Below, piece by piece: positions 1-10,501 of a stretch of DNA of 64,000 nucleotides. The notes under the pieces were generated by a model, which ran no database searches, had not been told where the DNA came from, and saw nothing but the letters and a program-made list of their open reading frames with translations. The position numbers were made by a program, and so were the translations under genes. The stretch covers positions 62,001-126,000 of the forward strand of contig CAVUTF010000016.1 of NCBI GenBank assembly GCA_963744305.1, read 5' to 3'. The DNA is from FEN-1219 sp963744305. Lineage in GTDB: Bacteria > Pseudomonadota > Gammaproteobacteria > Steroidobacterales > Rariloculaceae. Positions within the stretch are counted from its first letter, which is position 1, and every line of letters begins with the position of its first letter.

Positions 1-489
1 CTCACCGTAATCGCGCGCCGCGGCAACGAGGGCATTTTCCGCGAGATGACCGCGCGGCCCGCGCCGAATTTTCCGGACGCGCTGGCGCGCAATCCGCAGC
101 CGCTGAAGTTCGTGCCGGTGGATGACCACCTCGTGCTCGACGACGGCACGATGCGCGTGGACGTCTATCACGCCGTCGGCCATCTGCACATGGCGGAGGC
201 GGTGTTCGCCTACATTCCGGGGCCGCGCATCTTCCTCGAGGGCGACTTCACCACGTTCGACTGGCACTGGAACTGGTGGGGCGGAGCGTACCTCGACAAC
301 GTTGATCGCTACGACCTCGATCCTGCGATCAACATCCCGGTGCACGGCATCGTTACGACGTTCGACGAGACGATCGCGACGATCGAGAAGCAGGTGCAAA
401 ACGCGAAGGAGTACTGCGCGGCGAGCGCAGAACGTGGCGTTTATCCGGCAGGGTGCCCGGTCCAGTATTCACGCGATCGTAGGAACTGA
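1..489 (+). CDS. MBL-fold metallohydrolase, C-terminal part (cut by window edge)
   Basis: The reading frame is open from base 1, so the start lies outside the window; 162 residues are visible. What remains is the C-terminal half of a secreted metallo-beta-lactamase-fold hydrolase. It has the GHLHMAEAVFAYIP strand with a late metal-site histidine, the EGDF turn that normally carries the bridging Asp, and INIPVHG with another conserved His. The zinc-binding HxHxDH motif would be upstream and cannot be checked. Its stop overlaps the convergent hydrolase gene by about 20 bp. The family call rests on the C-terminal pattern only; substrate unknown. Confidence 0.7.
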   Translation, partial: LTVIARRGNEGIFREMTARPAPNFPDALARNPQPLKFVPVDDHLVLDDGTMRVDVYHAVGHLHMAEAVFAYIPGPRIFLEGDFTTFDWHWNWWGGAYLDNVDRYDLDPAINIPVHGIVTTFDETIATIEKQVQNAKEYCAASAERGVYPAGCPVQYSRDRRN

Positions 490-1289
490 GCGCGCGGCAA
501 AAACGTGTGCCGCGAACCGGTCGAGCGCCTGCGCCAGCTCGCTCGGCATGGACAGGTGCGGCGTGTGATCCGTGTCGAGCTCGACCACGATGGCACAGGG
601 GTTCTCGGTGCTCATGCGGCGCTGCAATGGTGGCGGGATGGCACGATCCTGCGTGCACACGACGCAGTACAGGTTGATGCCTTCGAGAGCTCCAGGCGGT
701 ATGGACACCGGCGTCACGAACGGCGCCACGGGTTGCGGGCCCTGCCTTGCGATTGCCCACTCAGCGACGTCCTCCGCGCACGATCCATACAACGCTTGCC
801 GCGAGGCTACGGCCGGCATGACCGCTACGGGCGGATCTCCGTCGACCGTGATATTCGCTTGAACTTGGTCGCCGGCGCCCTCCGGCAGCTTCGTCAGAAC
901 GAGGAGGCTGCTGGCCATTTGCGGAATGAAGGCCGCTACGTAGACGAGCGCCGCAACGCGCTCGGGACAGGCGCCGCTCCCTGGGTTGCGACGATGCCGC
1001 CCATGCTGTGGCCGACCACGACGGCCGGTTCGGACCTTCCGAGCAGCACCTCGGATAAACGGGCCGCGTAGGCATCCAAAGTAGCTTCGCTCGCGGGTGT
1101 CCGGTCGTCGCCCAACCCGGGCAGATCGAATGCCTCTGCCGAATGCCCGCTTCCCTGCAGACGCTCTATCAGCGGCGCCCAGATCCATGCGCCGGAGAAC
1201 GCGCCATGCACGAGGACCAATCTGGCCTTGTTGATCCGATCTAATGATCGTATACTATCGATCAAATGAGCGGTCGTAAACGCATCCAC
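469..1289 (-). CDS. alpha/beta hydrolase (frameshifted)
   Basis: An alpha/beta-hydrolase of the EstC/AB-hydrolase type, predicted cytosolic carboxylesterase. The N-terminal half shows LVLVHGAFSGAW (oxyanion loop) and the nucleophile elbow GHSMGG. The C-terminal half, in another frame, carries AALVYVAAFIPQ and the catalytic-His region DTDHTPHLSMP. The two halves join near 960-985, where one base is gained or lost, so the gene is broken as written. The start is uncertain: the only in-frame ATG (1289) lies inside the divergent antitoxin gene, and a start nearer 1240 would separate the two genes. The frameshift could be a sequencing error because both halves are well conserved. Confidence 0.7.
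1245..1264. promoter_or_regulatory. Palindromic operator at the Xre-RES promoter
   Basis: A perfect inverted repeat TGATCG-(8 nt TATACTAT)-CGATCA ends one base before the antitoxin ATG. The TATACT in the spacer could be a -10 element. Type II antitoxins of this family usually repress their own operon, so this is the natural operator candidate. There is no room for a Shine-Dalgarno site between palindrome and ATG if that start is right. Function is inferred. Confidence 0.5.
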
Positions 1290-1709
1290 AAGTTACGCCT
1301 TGCAGACCTGCTGGCGGGCCGCAGCGACGCCGGGCGCGAGCCCACGCAATGGCACGAGCGCATCCTCGAAGGGTTGGGCTTCGACGCCGTCGAGAAAGTC
1401 AAAGCGCGCGCGTCTCTGACGGACGCGGAGGTGGCACGGCTGCTTGGCATCGGCGAGGCGACGCTACGTCGAGCTCGAGCTTCCGGTAATGCGCTCGATC
1501 CGTTCACGAGCGACCGGCTCTATCGGTTGTCAAAGGCGATCGCGGTGGCGGAGGAAGTGCTCGAGGGCACGGACAACGCGATGAGCTGGTTGCGGCGGCC
1601 GCAGCCGGCGCTCGGCGGGCGAGTGCCGCTCGATCTTCTCGTGACTCAGGCCGGAGCCGATCAGGTGGAGACGTTGCTGCGCCGTATCGATTACGGCGTG
1701 TACACGTGA
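1266..1709 (+). CDS. Xre/MbcA/ParS-type antitoxin (DUF2384) of a RES-Xre pair
   Basis: A 147-residue antitoxin. The middle (about residues 45-95) is an Xre-like helix-turn-helix (ASLTDAEVARLLGIGEATLRR), and the C-terminal part (about 95-145) is the DUF2384/MbcA toxin-binding domain with the usual AxxWLxxPxxxLGGxxPLDLL pattern, seen here as AMSWLRRPQPALGGR. It would bind and neutralise the RES toxin encoded next and repress the operon through the palindrome just upstream. The toxin gene overlaps its end by 4 bp (GTGA), which indicates translational coupling. Length and gene order fit the family. Confidence 0.88.
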   Translation: MSGRKRIHKLRLADLLAGRSDAGREPTQWHERILEGLGFDAVEKVKARASLTDAEVARLLGIGEATLRRARASGNALDPFTSDRLYRLSKAIAVAEEVLEGTDNAMSWLRRPQPALGGRVPLDLLVTQAGADQVETLLRRIDYGVYT

Positions 1710-2161
1710 CCGACGTCTATCGGCTCGTCAGAAAAGAACGGGCCGGCGAAGCGCTGTCCGGGGAGGGCGCACGGGTCTACGGCGGCCGCTGGAATCCACC
1801 GGGCACCGCCGTCGTCTACGCGTCCGAGTCGCGCGCGCTCGCCGTCCTCGAGACGTTCGTTCACCTCACGCTGGAAGCGCGCACGATGCAGTTTCTGCTG
1901 TATGCGATCACTTTGCCGAAGCGGGCTCGAGTGCAGCGCTACACGAGGCGGCGCGCCGGCGCGCGCGCGAACAGTCAGGAAAGGGGGCGCGCTTGGCTCG
2001 ACGAGGGCTCAGCGTTGGTACTGGTGGTGCCGTCCGTGATCGTCCCGCAGGAGACGAACTACGTCTTGAACGTTCAGCACGCCCAGTTCGCACAAGTGCA
2101 GTTGGGTGAGCCCGAACCGTTCTCGTTCGATCAGCGCCTGTGGCGATCGAGCGCCGCGTAA
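1706..2161 (+). CDS. RES-domain toxin (NAD+-degrading family)
   Basis: A 151-residue RES-domain protein, the toxin of the pair. It starts at a GTG overlapping the antitoxin stop. The conserved features of the family are visible: the N-terminal YRL, the VYGGRWNPPG loop with its Arg at about residue 28, the VVYAS strand with Tyr, and SRALAVLETFVH with the conserved Glu near residue 49. RES toxins of characterised systems consume NAD+ and stop growth. The ORF is complete and undamaged. The neighbouring minus-strand cyclase gene ends 6 bp away. Confidence 0.88.
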   Translation: MTDVYRLVRKERAGEALSGEGARVYGGRWNPPGTAVVYASESRALAVLETFVHLTLEARTMQFLLYAITLPKRARVQRYTRRRAGARANSQERGRAWLDEGSALVLVVPSVIVPQETNYVLNVQHAQFAQVQLGEPEPFSFDQRLWRSSAA

Positions 2162-2166
2162 CCTCG

Positions 2167-3111
2167 TCAGCGAATTGCTATCGGATTTCCCGGCGACCCC
2201 GTCGCACCCTTCAGTCTCAGCGGCGCGAAAAAGAACGCGAACTCGTAGACGCGATCGCGCGCGAGATCCTCCGTCGCGAGGTTCTCGAAGATGTAGATCC
2301 CGTTTCGCGGGATCAGCAGCTGATGCACGGGAAACGCGCAGCTCCGCATTGGGGTTAGGGACGACCTCGATCGCCCAGGTATCCGATCCCACCATCACGA
2401 CCTCTCGCTCCACGAGATACTCCGCGCGGACAGGCCGATACCCGGCGCGCTGCCGACGAACGTTGCGTTGTTCGTGAGCCAGAGCGATCCCCAGCCGGTG
2501 TGCACGAGCACGACGTCGCCGGCGCGAAGCTCGATGCGCTGGCGCTCGAGGGCGCCCGTGAGATCGGCGCGGGTGATCTCATAGCCGCCCGTAAGCTGCG
2601 GGACGCCTTTGAACGCGGCGACGTCGACGAGCACGCCGCGCGTCGCGAGCGCGCCGACGTTCTCGACGCCGAGCTTCGTCAAGCCGTCCGCCTTCGAGAA
2701 CTCGTTGCGGTTGTTGCCGTTGTAGAACAGGTCGCCGACGCCGATGTGGCCCAAGCCATCGAACTGCGTGCCCACTTGGCCGATTTCGGCGCTCACGATC
2801 TCGTCGTGATACATCGTCCGATTCGAGCCGAGCGGTCCGAACGTCTGCGGAATGCGCAGGCTGTAGTGGCGGGTGCCGAACATCGGCATCGCCGTCTCGT
2901 AAACCCTGCCGAGCTGGTACACCGTGCCCGCCGTGATGAGGTTCTTCGCCTCGAGCACCTTCGCCGGTGTAATGCGGTTGGCGGCGCCGCGTTGATCCGC
3001 CGCACCCCACCGCGACGGATACCAGTCGGCGGGTTGACCGCGCGTCACGGTCGCTATGAACACAACGGCAAAAGCCGTCACCACGAGTGCGAGTGAGAGT
3101 CGACCGCGCAT
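2167..3111 (-). CDS. Secreted cyclase-family protein (kynurenine-formamidase fold, frameshifted)
   Basis: A cyclase-family (PF04199) hydrolase with an N-terminal signal peptide. The ATG at 3111 is chosen because AGGAGG sits about 4 bp upstream of it. The family core is visible as QVGTQFDGLGHIG, in which the two usual histidines of HxGTHxDxxxH read Gln; this Gln form may belong to a subgroup. It is followed by VLVHTGWG. The frame breaks near 2415 and again near 2345; beyond these, EVVMVGSDTWAIEV and the tail FPVHQLLIPRNGIYIFENL complete a normal-length protein. Family members open cyclic amides or esters; the substrate here is unknown. Confidence 0.78.
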
Positions 3112-3271
3112 CGGGCCTCCTGACATTAGGTTTTTGGTGCGTCGCGCTCGCGCAGCGATCACTACCCTAACCGTTGCCGTCGGACGCGCGCAAGAAGCGT
3201 AAAACGCTAGCGTCGGTGGTGGGCGGCTCCCCCCAGAGACCGATTTTGCCGCGCTGTCCGTCTAACCTGTC

Positions 3272-4015
3272 GTGGAGATTCATGTCATTAGCCACAGGCA
3301 CTCGCTCGATCGACGCGCCTGCATCGCGGCCCGACTGCGGGAGCGGGGGCTTCCGCATGTCTTCTTCGATGCGATAGACGGGCAGGACGGGCGGCGCCTT
3401 TTTCCCGCGATCGACGCCGAACGCTTTCTGACGAATACGGGCCGCGAACCGACGCCCGGTGAAATAGGCCGCTATGCCAGTCACTTGAGTCTGTGGCAAT
3501 TGTGTGCCGAGCGGCGCGAGCCCTTGGTGGTCATGGAAGACGATGCGTTGCTGCGGCCCAATTTCGTGTCGGCGCTATCGGAGACCGACAAGCTGATCGC
3601 TCGATTCGGATTCATTCGGCTGGAGTTCGAAGGATCAGACAACAACTGCGCGAAAGTGGAAGTCGGCGCGTGCGGCGAATTTACACTGTATTACAGCTCG
3701 CGTTGTCCGTTCGGCGCGACGTGTTACGCAATCGCACCGCGTGTCGCCGCCGAGTTCGTCGCGGCGAGCCGCGTCCTCTCGGGTCCCGTGGACCTGTTTA
3801 TCAAGAGGTTTTGGGTGCATGGGCAACCGCTATTCGCGCTATGCCCTTACTCGGTCGCCGGGAGCGTCCAGAGTGAATGTTCGACGATTGAGGCGCGCGA
3901 CAAAAGACGGCCGACCCTGACGCTGAGAGCACGGCGCACACTAAGCAAAGCCCGTGACGCGAGCAATCGCCTTCGGTTCAACAGGCAGATGCAAGCGAGA
4001 TTCGCCGAAATGTGA
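3272..4015 (+). CDS. Glycosyltransferase family 25 protein (LPS-type)
   Basis: A 247-residue GT25 family protein related to LPS-core and other beta-glycosyltransferases. Typical features are the opening HVISHRHSLDRR strand, an ARYASHLSLWQ-like helix (RYASHLSLWQLC), and the nucleotide-sugar site VVMEDDALL at about residues 85-93. The start is a GTG; no strong ribosome-binding site is seen, and ATG codons slightly downstream would lose the first strand. It stands alone between the cyclase and the efflux operon. Acceptor and donor sugars cannot be told from sequence. Confidence 0.82.
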   Translation: MEIHVISHRHSLDRRACIAARLRERGLPHVFFDAIDGQDGRRLFPAIDAERFLTNTGREPTPGEIGRYASHLSLWQLCAERREPLVVMEDDALLRPNFVSALSETDKLIARFGFIRLEFEGSDNNCAKVEVGACGEFTLYYSSRCPFGATCYAIAPRVAAEFVAASRVLSGPVDLFIKRFWVHGQPLFALCPYSVAGSVQSECSTIEARDKRRPTLTLRARRTLSKARDASNRLRFNRQMQARFAEM

Positions 4016-4190
4016 AGAACGGTAGTCATGACGGAGAGTCTGGCTACCTCTAGAAACACCCCACCAAAGTCGGAACTTTGCGAGGTTCTCCCCTCAGACG
4101 CCGCGCACGGTTAAAGTGCCACACAGCGTGTCCTGGCGAGCTCAGATGTCTTCGAACAACTTGGGGCAAAGTCGGCGAGGCACTGTCGCG

Positions 4191-5553
4191 ATGAAAACCT
4201 GGCTCAGGGGGGTGTGTCCGACGCTCCGACCACCTGCTTCCGCATGCGTCTTGCTCGCCGCGTTCTGCGCCGGCTGCGGGCAGACCACCACTTTCGATCG
4301 CGATTTTGTCTCGTCCGAGCTCCAAACCAGAGTTGGCGCTGCACTACCGCTCGAGACGATCGGCACCGACGTTCAATTGCCGCCGGGAGTGTTTCTGTCG
4401 GACGGCCTTGGCGAAGAGGAAGCCGTCGCCATCGCGCTTTGGAACAACGCAAGCTTTCCACGCGGATCTCGCGGAGCTCGGCGTCGCCAGAGCCGACCTC
4501 CTGGAGGCGGGATTGCTGCCGAATCCGGTGCTGAGCCTGGTTTTTCCCGGAAACAGTAAGGCACGGGAAGGCACGCTGAGCGTTCCGATTCAGCTCCTGC
4601 AACGGCCGACGCGGATCGCGATCGCCGAGCTCAACGCTGAGCGCATCGCGCACGGGCTGCTCGAAACCGGTCTAGGCCTGGCCCGCGACGTGCGAATCGC
4701 CTACGCGCAGCTCGATTTTGCTCAAACGCGTGAAGCTCTCGCTGAACGAGGTGCTGCCCTAGCAGCAGAGGTCGCCGAAATCGCTGGCGGACAACGCGAC
4801 GCCGGCCAAATCAGCGATGTCGAGGCCTCGCGGATCGAAGCCGAGGCGTTGGCCGCGATGGCCGGGTTTCAAGACGCGGCGCGCCAATCAGCGGCAGCCA
4901 GGCATCGATTGCTCAGCTTGGCCGGTGTCGCAGAGGCACGCTACCTAGCGCTCGGTCCGCGGGCGACCAGTCCGGAGTCGCCTCCGCCACCTCTCCCGGC
5001 GTTGCTCGATTTAGCGCTCGCCTCGCGCCCCGATCTGCGAGCCGCGGAGCTCGCCGTCGAGGCTGCCGGCGAGTCGGCGCACTGGCAGCGCCAACAAACC
5101 TACGACTTCTTGGCGTTGCTCGACCTCGATGAGGAGGAAGGCGGCCCTCTCGAGACCGGCCCGGGTTTTGAGTTCGAGCTGCCGCTGTTCGACCGAAACC
5201 AGGGTGGGCGAGAGCGCGCGGCCGCACGCCTGGAGCAGGCCGCGCTTCGCTATACAGCCGTACGGCGCAGCATCGTTCTCGACGTCACCGAGAATTATGC
5301 CGCGCATGCGTCGGCTCGAGAGGCGGCGAGCGCGTGGCGCGAAGGCATCGTGCCGCGGCTCGAGGCGACTCACGAGGACACGAAGCGCGCTTTGTCGCTC
5401 GGCAGCGCGTCGGAGCTCACGGTGCTGCAAGCCGAGCAGCGCCTGCTCGGAGCGCAGCTTGCGAGCGCTGAGGCAAATTTGGAGCTCAAGCGTGCCTCGG
5501 CCGAGCTCGCACATAGCGTTGGTCAAAAAGCCGACTCGCAGTCGCAGGAGTAG
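4191..5553 (+). CDS. Outer-membrane efflux channel, TolC/CzcC family (frameshifted)
   Basis: The outer-membrane channel of a tripartite RND efflux system. The N-terminus from the ATG at 4191 is a signal sequence with several Cys, possibly a lipoprotein, although the lipobox is not canonical. Two outer-membrane-efflux repeats follow: ARADLLEAGLLPNPVLSL in the first and RPDLRAAELAVEAA in the second, with long coiled-coil helices rich in Ala and Glu. The frame breaks once near 4450. It is the first gene of an operon with the adaptor (5 bp downstream) and the pump. Family relatives export heavy metals or solvents; the substrate here is unknown. Confidence 0.8.
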
Positions 5554-5557
5554 TTTC

Positions 5558-6748
5558 GTGAACGCTCTCGGTCGCCTCATGAACGTCGGGGTCGCGATGA
5601 CCGGAATCGGGTTGTCCGCTTGCGGCAACGACAATGCGTCGGACGCGGCTGCTCCCGCGCACGTCGAGCACGCGGTGGCGGAAGCCGAGCTCACGAGGAT
5701 CTCGCTGACGGCCGAAGCCATCGGCTCGTCTCGGTCTCGAAACGGCGGTCGTCGAGCGCCGCACGGTTGCGATGACGCGAACCTTGGGCGGGGATCTGCT
5801 GGTTCCGCCGGGCCACGTGATGACGGTCGCCGCGCCCACGGCTGGCATCGTGCTCGGCCCGCAGCGCGAGGCGATGCTTCCGGCCGGCGCGAAGCTCGAA
5901 GGCGGCGACGTCGTGATGGAGCTCTTGCCGCTGCCGCCGGACAGCGAGCTTCTCGCGGCGCGCGAGGACATCCCGGTGCGCGAAGCCGAGCTCAATGTCG
6001 CCCGCGCGCGCGCCGAGCGCGCGGCGCAGCTGCTCCAGGGGCGCTCGGGCAGTCAGGAGCAACTCGAGCAAGCGCAAGCGGAGCTCGTGCGCGCGGAAGC
6101 GGCGCTGCGGCTCGCGACGCTCGCAGCAAGCGTTGCTGCTCGGCGCCGACGCGAGCGGGTTGACGCCGATCACATTGGTGAGCCAAGAGCCGGGCGTGCT
6201 GGCCGAGCTGCATGTGGCGTCGGGACAGCTCGTCTCGGCCGGTGCACCGCTCTTCACCGTCGAAGGTCAAGACCGGCTCTGGGTGCGCGTGCCGGTGTAC
6301 TCGTCGGATCAAATTGCGATCGACCCGGCAACTCCTGCCACGGTTGCGCCGCTCGGCACGAGCGCCGGCCGTCGCCGCGTCGCGCAGCCCAGCCCGTCGC
6401 GGGTCCGCCGACCGCGAATCCGAACGCCGCGTCCGATCGATCTTTTCTACGAGATCGACAACGCCGATCGCGTTTACCGAGCGGGGCAACGCGTGCAGGT
6501 CGGCGTCGGCTTGCGGGAAAGCGGCGAGCACTTGGTCGTGCCGTGGTCGGCGATTCTGCAAGACATCCACGGCGGCTCGTGGGTCTACGTGCAGACGTCG
6601 CCGCGCGTCTACGAGCGCACGCGCGTGGCGCTTCAGCGGGTCGTCGGCGATCGTTGCGGTGCTCGCGCGAGGGCCCGAGATTGGCACCGAGGTCGTGAGC
6701 GTCGGCGTTGCAGAGCTCGCAGGCACGGAATTCGGAGTCGCCCACTGA
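5558..6748 (+). CDS. RND efflux periplasmic adaptor, HlyD/CzcB type (several frameshifts)
   Basis: The membrane-fusion protein bridging pump and channel. It starts at a GTG at 5558 with a lipoprotein-like N-terminus (GIGLSACGND). The lipoyl/barrel parts are visible as VMTVAAPTAGIV and VLAELHVASGQLVSAGAPLFTV, a coiled coil between them (AELNVARARAERAAQLLQ), and the C-terminal barrel HLVVPWSAILQDIHGGSWVY. The frame changes at roughly 5735, 6125, 6380 and 6650, so no single ORF spans the protein. Its TGA overlaps the ATG of the pump (TGATG), a tight operon. Confidence 0.78.
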
Positions 6749-9700
6749 TGGGCTGGCTGATCGGCAGCGCACTGCGCATTCGCTTCATCGTCGTTGCGGC
6801 GGCGCTCGTGCTGCTAACGGTCGGAGGCAGCATCGTGCGCGACACGCCGCTCGACGTGTTCCCCGAGTTCGCGCCGCCGCGCGTCGAGATCCAAACCGAG
6901 GTTCCCGGGCTTTCGGCGGACGAGGTCGAGGCGCTCGTCACCGTGCCGCTCGAGAGTGCGCTGAACGGCGCTCCATGGCTCACGACCGTGCGCTCGAAGT
7001 CGGTGCTCGGCTTGTCGTCGGTCACGTTGTTTTTCGAGGACGACGTCGACCTCATGCAGGCGCGGCAAGTCGTGCAGGAGCGGGTCGCGATTGCCGCGAG
7101 CGAGCTGACCTCGGTCGCACGCCCGCCGGTGATCCTGTCGCCGCTGTCGTCGACGAGCCGCGTCCTCAAGATCGGCATGCAGTCGGACACGCTGACGCAA
7201 ACCGAGATGACGACGCTCGCGCTGTGGACCGTTCGTCCGCGGTTGATGGCGATACCGGGCGTTGCGAACGTCGCGGTTTGGGGTCAGCGCGAACGGCAAC
7301 TCCAGGTGCGCGTCGATCCGCAGCGCTTGCTCGCGCACGGTGTAACGCTCGATGAGGTGATCGCGAGCGCCGGCGAAGCCACTTCGGCCGCCGGCGGCGC
7401 GTTCATCGACGGGCCGAATCAACGTCTCAGCGTCACGCATCTGCCGGCCGTCCGGTCGGCCGACGATCTGGCCAGAATCGTCGTCTCGCACAGCGACGGG
7501 CTGTCGCTGACGTTCGGCCAAGTCGCGGACATCGTCGAAGGTTCGCCGCCGCCGATCGGCGACGCGATCATCAACGACGAGCCCGGCATCTTGTTGATCG
7601 TCGAGAAACAGCCGTGGGGCAACACGCTCGAGGTCACGCGCGAAATCGAGGCGGTGCTGGAGAACCTGCGGCCGGCGCTCGCGGGCGTCGACGTCGATCC
7701 AACGATCTTTCGTCCGGCCACTTACATCGAGAACGCCGTCGCAAACTTGAACACCGCGTTGCTGATCGGCTGCGTGCTCGTGATCGTGATCTTGAGCGTA
7801 TTTCTCTACGATTGGCGGGCCGCGTTGATCAGCATCGTCGCGATCCCGCTGTCGTTGATCACCGCCGCGCTCGTGATGAACTACACGGGCGGCACGATCG
7901 ACACGATGGTGCTTGCGGGCCTCATCATCGCACTCGGCGAGGTCGTCGACGATGCGATCATCGACGTCGAGAACATCATGCGCCGGCTTGCGGCGCAACC
8001 GCGCGGCCGGTAATCCGGAGTCCGTGTTTTCGGTCGTCCTCAAGGCGTCGCTGGAAGTGCGCAGCGCCGTGGTATTCGGCAGCTTGATCGTCGCGCTCGT
8101 GCTCGTGCCGGTGCTTACTCTCGGAGGGCTTGTCGGGCGCGTTCTTCCAGCCCCTGGCGCTCGCATACATCGTCGCGATTCTCGCGTCGCTCGGCGTCGC
8201 GCTGACATTGACGCCGGCGCTCGCGCTGATCTTGTTGCCGAAGGCCGCCGAGCGTCGACCGCAAGACTCGCCGCTCGTGCTTTGGCTCAAGAGCACGTTA
8301 TCGACCATTGCTTGCGCGGCTCATTCACCAGCCACAGCGCTGCCTCGCGACCGTCGGCGCCGCGGTGCTGCGTAGCGCTCGCGATCTACCCTTCGCTCGG
8401 GCAGGAGCTGCTGCCGAACTTTCGCGAATACGACTTCCTGATGCACTGGCTAGAGCGGCCGGGCACGTCACTCGACGCGATGAATCGCGTCACGATGCGA
8501 GCGAGCCGCGAGCTGCGCTCCGTCGACGGTGTGCGCAATTTCGGCGCCCACGTCGGCCGCGCCGAGGTCGCCGATGAAGTGGTCGGTATCGATTTCACCG
8601 AGCTCTGGATCAGTCTCGATCCCGTCCGTGCCCTATGAGGGGACCGTGCGGACGATTCGGCAGATCGTCGACGGTTATCCGGGACTGTTTCGCGATCTCC
8701 TTACGTATCTGCGCGAGCGAATAAAAGAAGTGTTGACCGGCACGAGCGGCACTGTCGTGGTGCGGATCTATGGCCCCGACCTCGAGCAGCTCGAGATCAA
8801 GGCCGACGAGGTTGCGAACCGGCTTGCCGAGCATCGACGGCGTCGACGACTTGCACGTGCAGCACCAGACGCTAATTCCGCAGATCGAGATAGATTTCAA
8901 ACCCGAAGCGGCGGCGATTTTCGGGTTGACGCCGGGGGATCTACGCCGCGTGACCGAGGTGATGTTGACAGGGGCGAAAGTCGGCGAGCTTTACGACGAA
9001 CAGAAGGTCTTCGACGTCGTCGTGCGTGGCGCGCCGCACGTCGGCGCGAACATGGATGCGCTCCGCGACATGCCAATCGACACGCCTGGCGGCGGAGCGG
9101 TCCCGCTGCGCGACGTCGCCGACGTGTACATCGCGCCGACGCCGAATCAAGTCACACGTGAGGCGGGGTCGCGGCGCATCGACGTCACGTTGAACCCGGC
9201 CGGCCGGGCGCTTTCCGCCGTCGCCGAGGATGTCGAGGCGGCGATCGCGGCGATTCCGTTCGAGCAGGGGTACTATCCCGAAGTTCTCGGCGAGTACGCG
9301 GAGCTGCAACAGGGGCGGCAACGCCTCCTGATCGCGGGCTTGATCTCGGTCATCGCGATCTTCTTGCTGCTGCACGCCGTGTTCGACTCGGTTCGCATTG
9401 GTCTCTTGATTTTCCTGAGCTTGCCCGGAGCCTTGATCGGCGGAATCGTGGGTGCACTACTTGGCGGCGGCGTGCTGTCACTCGGGTCGTGGATAGGATT
9501 CATCACGGTCCTCGGCATCTCGGCGCGCAACGGCATCATGCTGATCAGCCACTACCGGCATTTGGAGAGCGAGGAGGGGGTTACCTTCGGGCGATGAGCT
9601 CGTCCTGCGTGGTGCCGAGGAGAGGCTCGCGCCGATCTTGATGACCACGCTTACGACTTGGCTCGCGCTCCTGCCGCTCGTTGCTAGGCGGCCTGCGCCC

Positions 9701-9848
9701 GGGACACGAGGTCGAGCATCCGATGGCAGTCGTGATTCTCGGCGGGCTCGTGACGTCGGCACTGCTGAATCTCTTCGTCATCCCGGCGCTTTATTTGAGG
9801 TTTTCGGAGGGGGGTGCCGCGACCGCTTCCTCCGCGACCGCCGTCTAA
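6748..9848 (+). CDS. RND efflux pump, CzcA/heavy-metal-efflux type (several frameshifts)
   Basis: The inner-membrane proton-driven pump of about 1,030 residues. The N-terminal 420 residues are in one frame: TM1, the porter domain (DVFPEFAPPRVEIQTEVPGL, typical of HME pumps) and TM helices 2-4 ending with GEVVDDAIIDVENIMRRL, the acidic helix-4 motif of the HME group. The second half is split by frame changes near 8010, 8130, 8370, 8630, 8830 and 9590 but contains the second porter domain and ISVIAIFLLLHAVFDSVR, LGISARNGIMLISHYRH and VILGGLVTSALLNLFVIPALY. The substrate (metal or organic) is not evident; no metal regulator lies beside it. Confidence 0.82.
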
Positions 9849-9870
9849 CCCGTAGGAAAACGGGCTTTCA

Positions 9871-10501
9871 ATGACCGACGATCTCGAAGAACGGCGCCTC
9901 GTCAAGCGTGTGCTTGCACATGATCGGCAGGCGTTCAATGTCTTCTTCGACGCCTATTTCCCGCGGCTCTACCGTTTCGCTCGGAGCAGGCTTGCCGACG
10001 ATCCTGAAATCACCAAAGAGATTGTTCACGTGACCCTCACGAAGGCCATGCGCAAGCTCGCCTCCTACCGCGGCGAAGCGGCGCTCTTTACCTGGCTCTG
10101 CACAATCTGTCGGAACGAGATCAGCCGATCACGTCGAGCGTATGGCCCGCGAGCGCGAGCACCTCGTTCTCACTGAGGACCTGCCTGACGTCCGCGCTGC
10201 TGTCGACGCTCTTACCGCGCCGGCATCGGACGAGCCCGAGGACAACTTTCGGCGAGTGGAAGCGACTCGGCTCATCCAAGTGGCGCTCGACCGTTTGCCG
10301 ACCCACTACGGGAATGCGCTCGAATGGAAGTACATTTATGGATTCAGCGTCGAGGAGATCGCCGCGAAGCTCGGCGTCGGTCTCGATGCCGCTCAGTCCG
10401 TTCTGGCGCGAGCCAAGCGAGCGTTTCACGATGTCTACGGCGCGCTGACCGGCGGCCTCGGTGAAGCGTCCGTGCCGCACAATGAGGTCAAAAGCACATG
10501 A
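9871..10501 (+). CDS. ECF-type sigma-70 family sigma factor (frameshifted)
   Basis: A sigma-70 family factor of the extracytoplasmic-function class. Region 2 is visible as VFFDAYFPRLYRFARSRL followed by LFTWLCTICRNEISR. Region 4, in another frame after about 10125, reads LIQVALDRLPTHYGNALEWKYIYGFSVEEIAAKLG, a DNA-binding helix-turn-helix. It overlaps the following FecR gene by 4 bp (ATGA) and precedes a TonB-dependent receptor, the usual order of surface-signalling sets. It probably directs transcription of the receptor operon when released. Confidence 0.82.

Noticed and set aside
6814..8208. A 464-residue minus-strand ORF opposite the RND pump
   Set aside because: It mirrors conserved pump codons, has low-complexity Arg/Asp content and no recognised domain.
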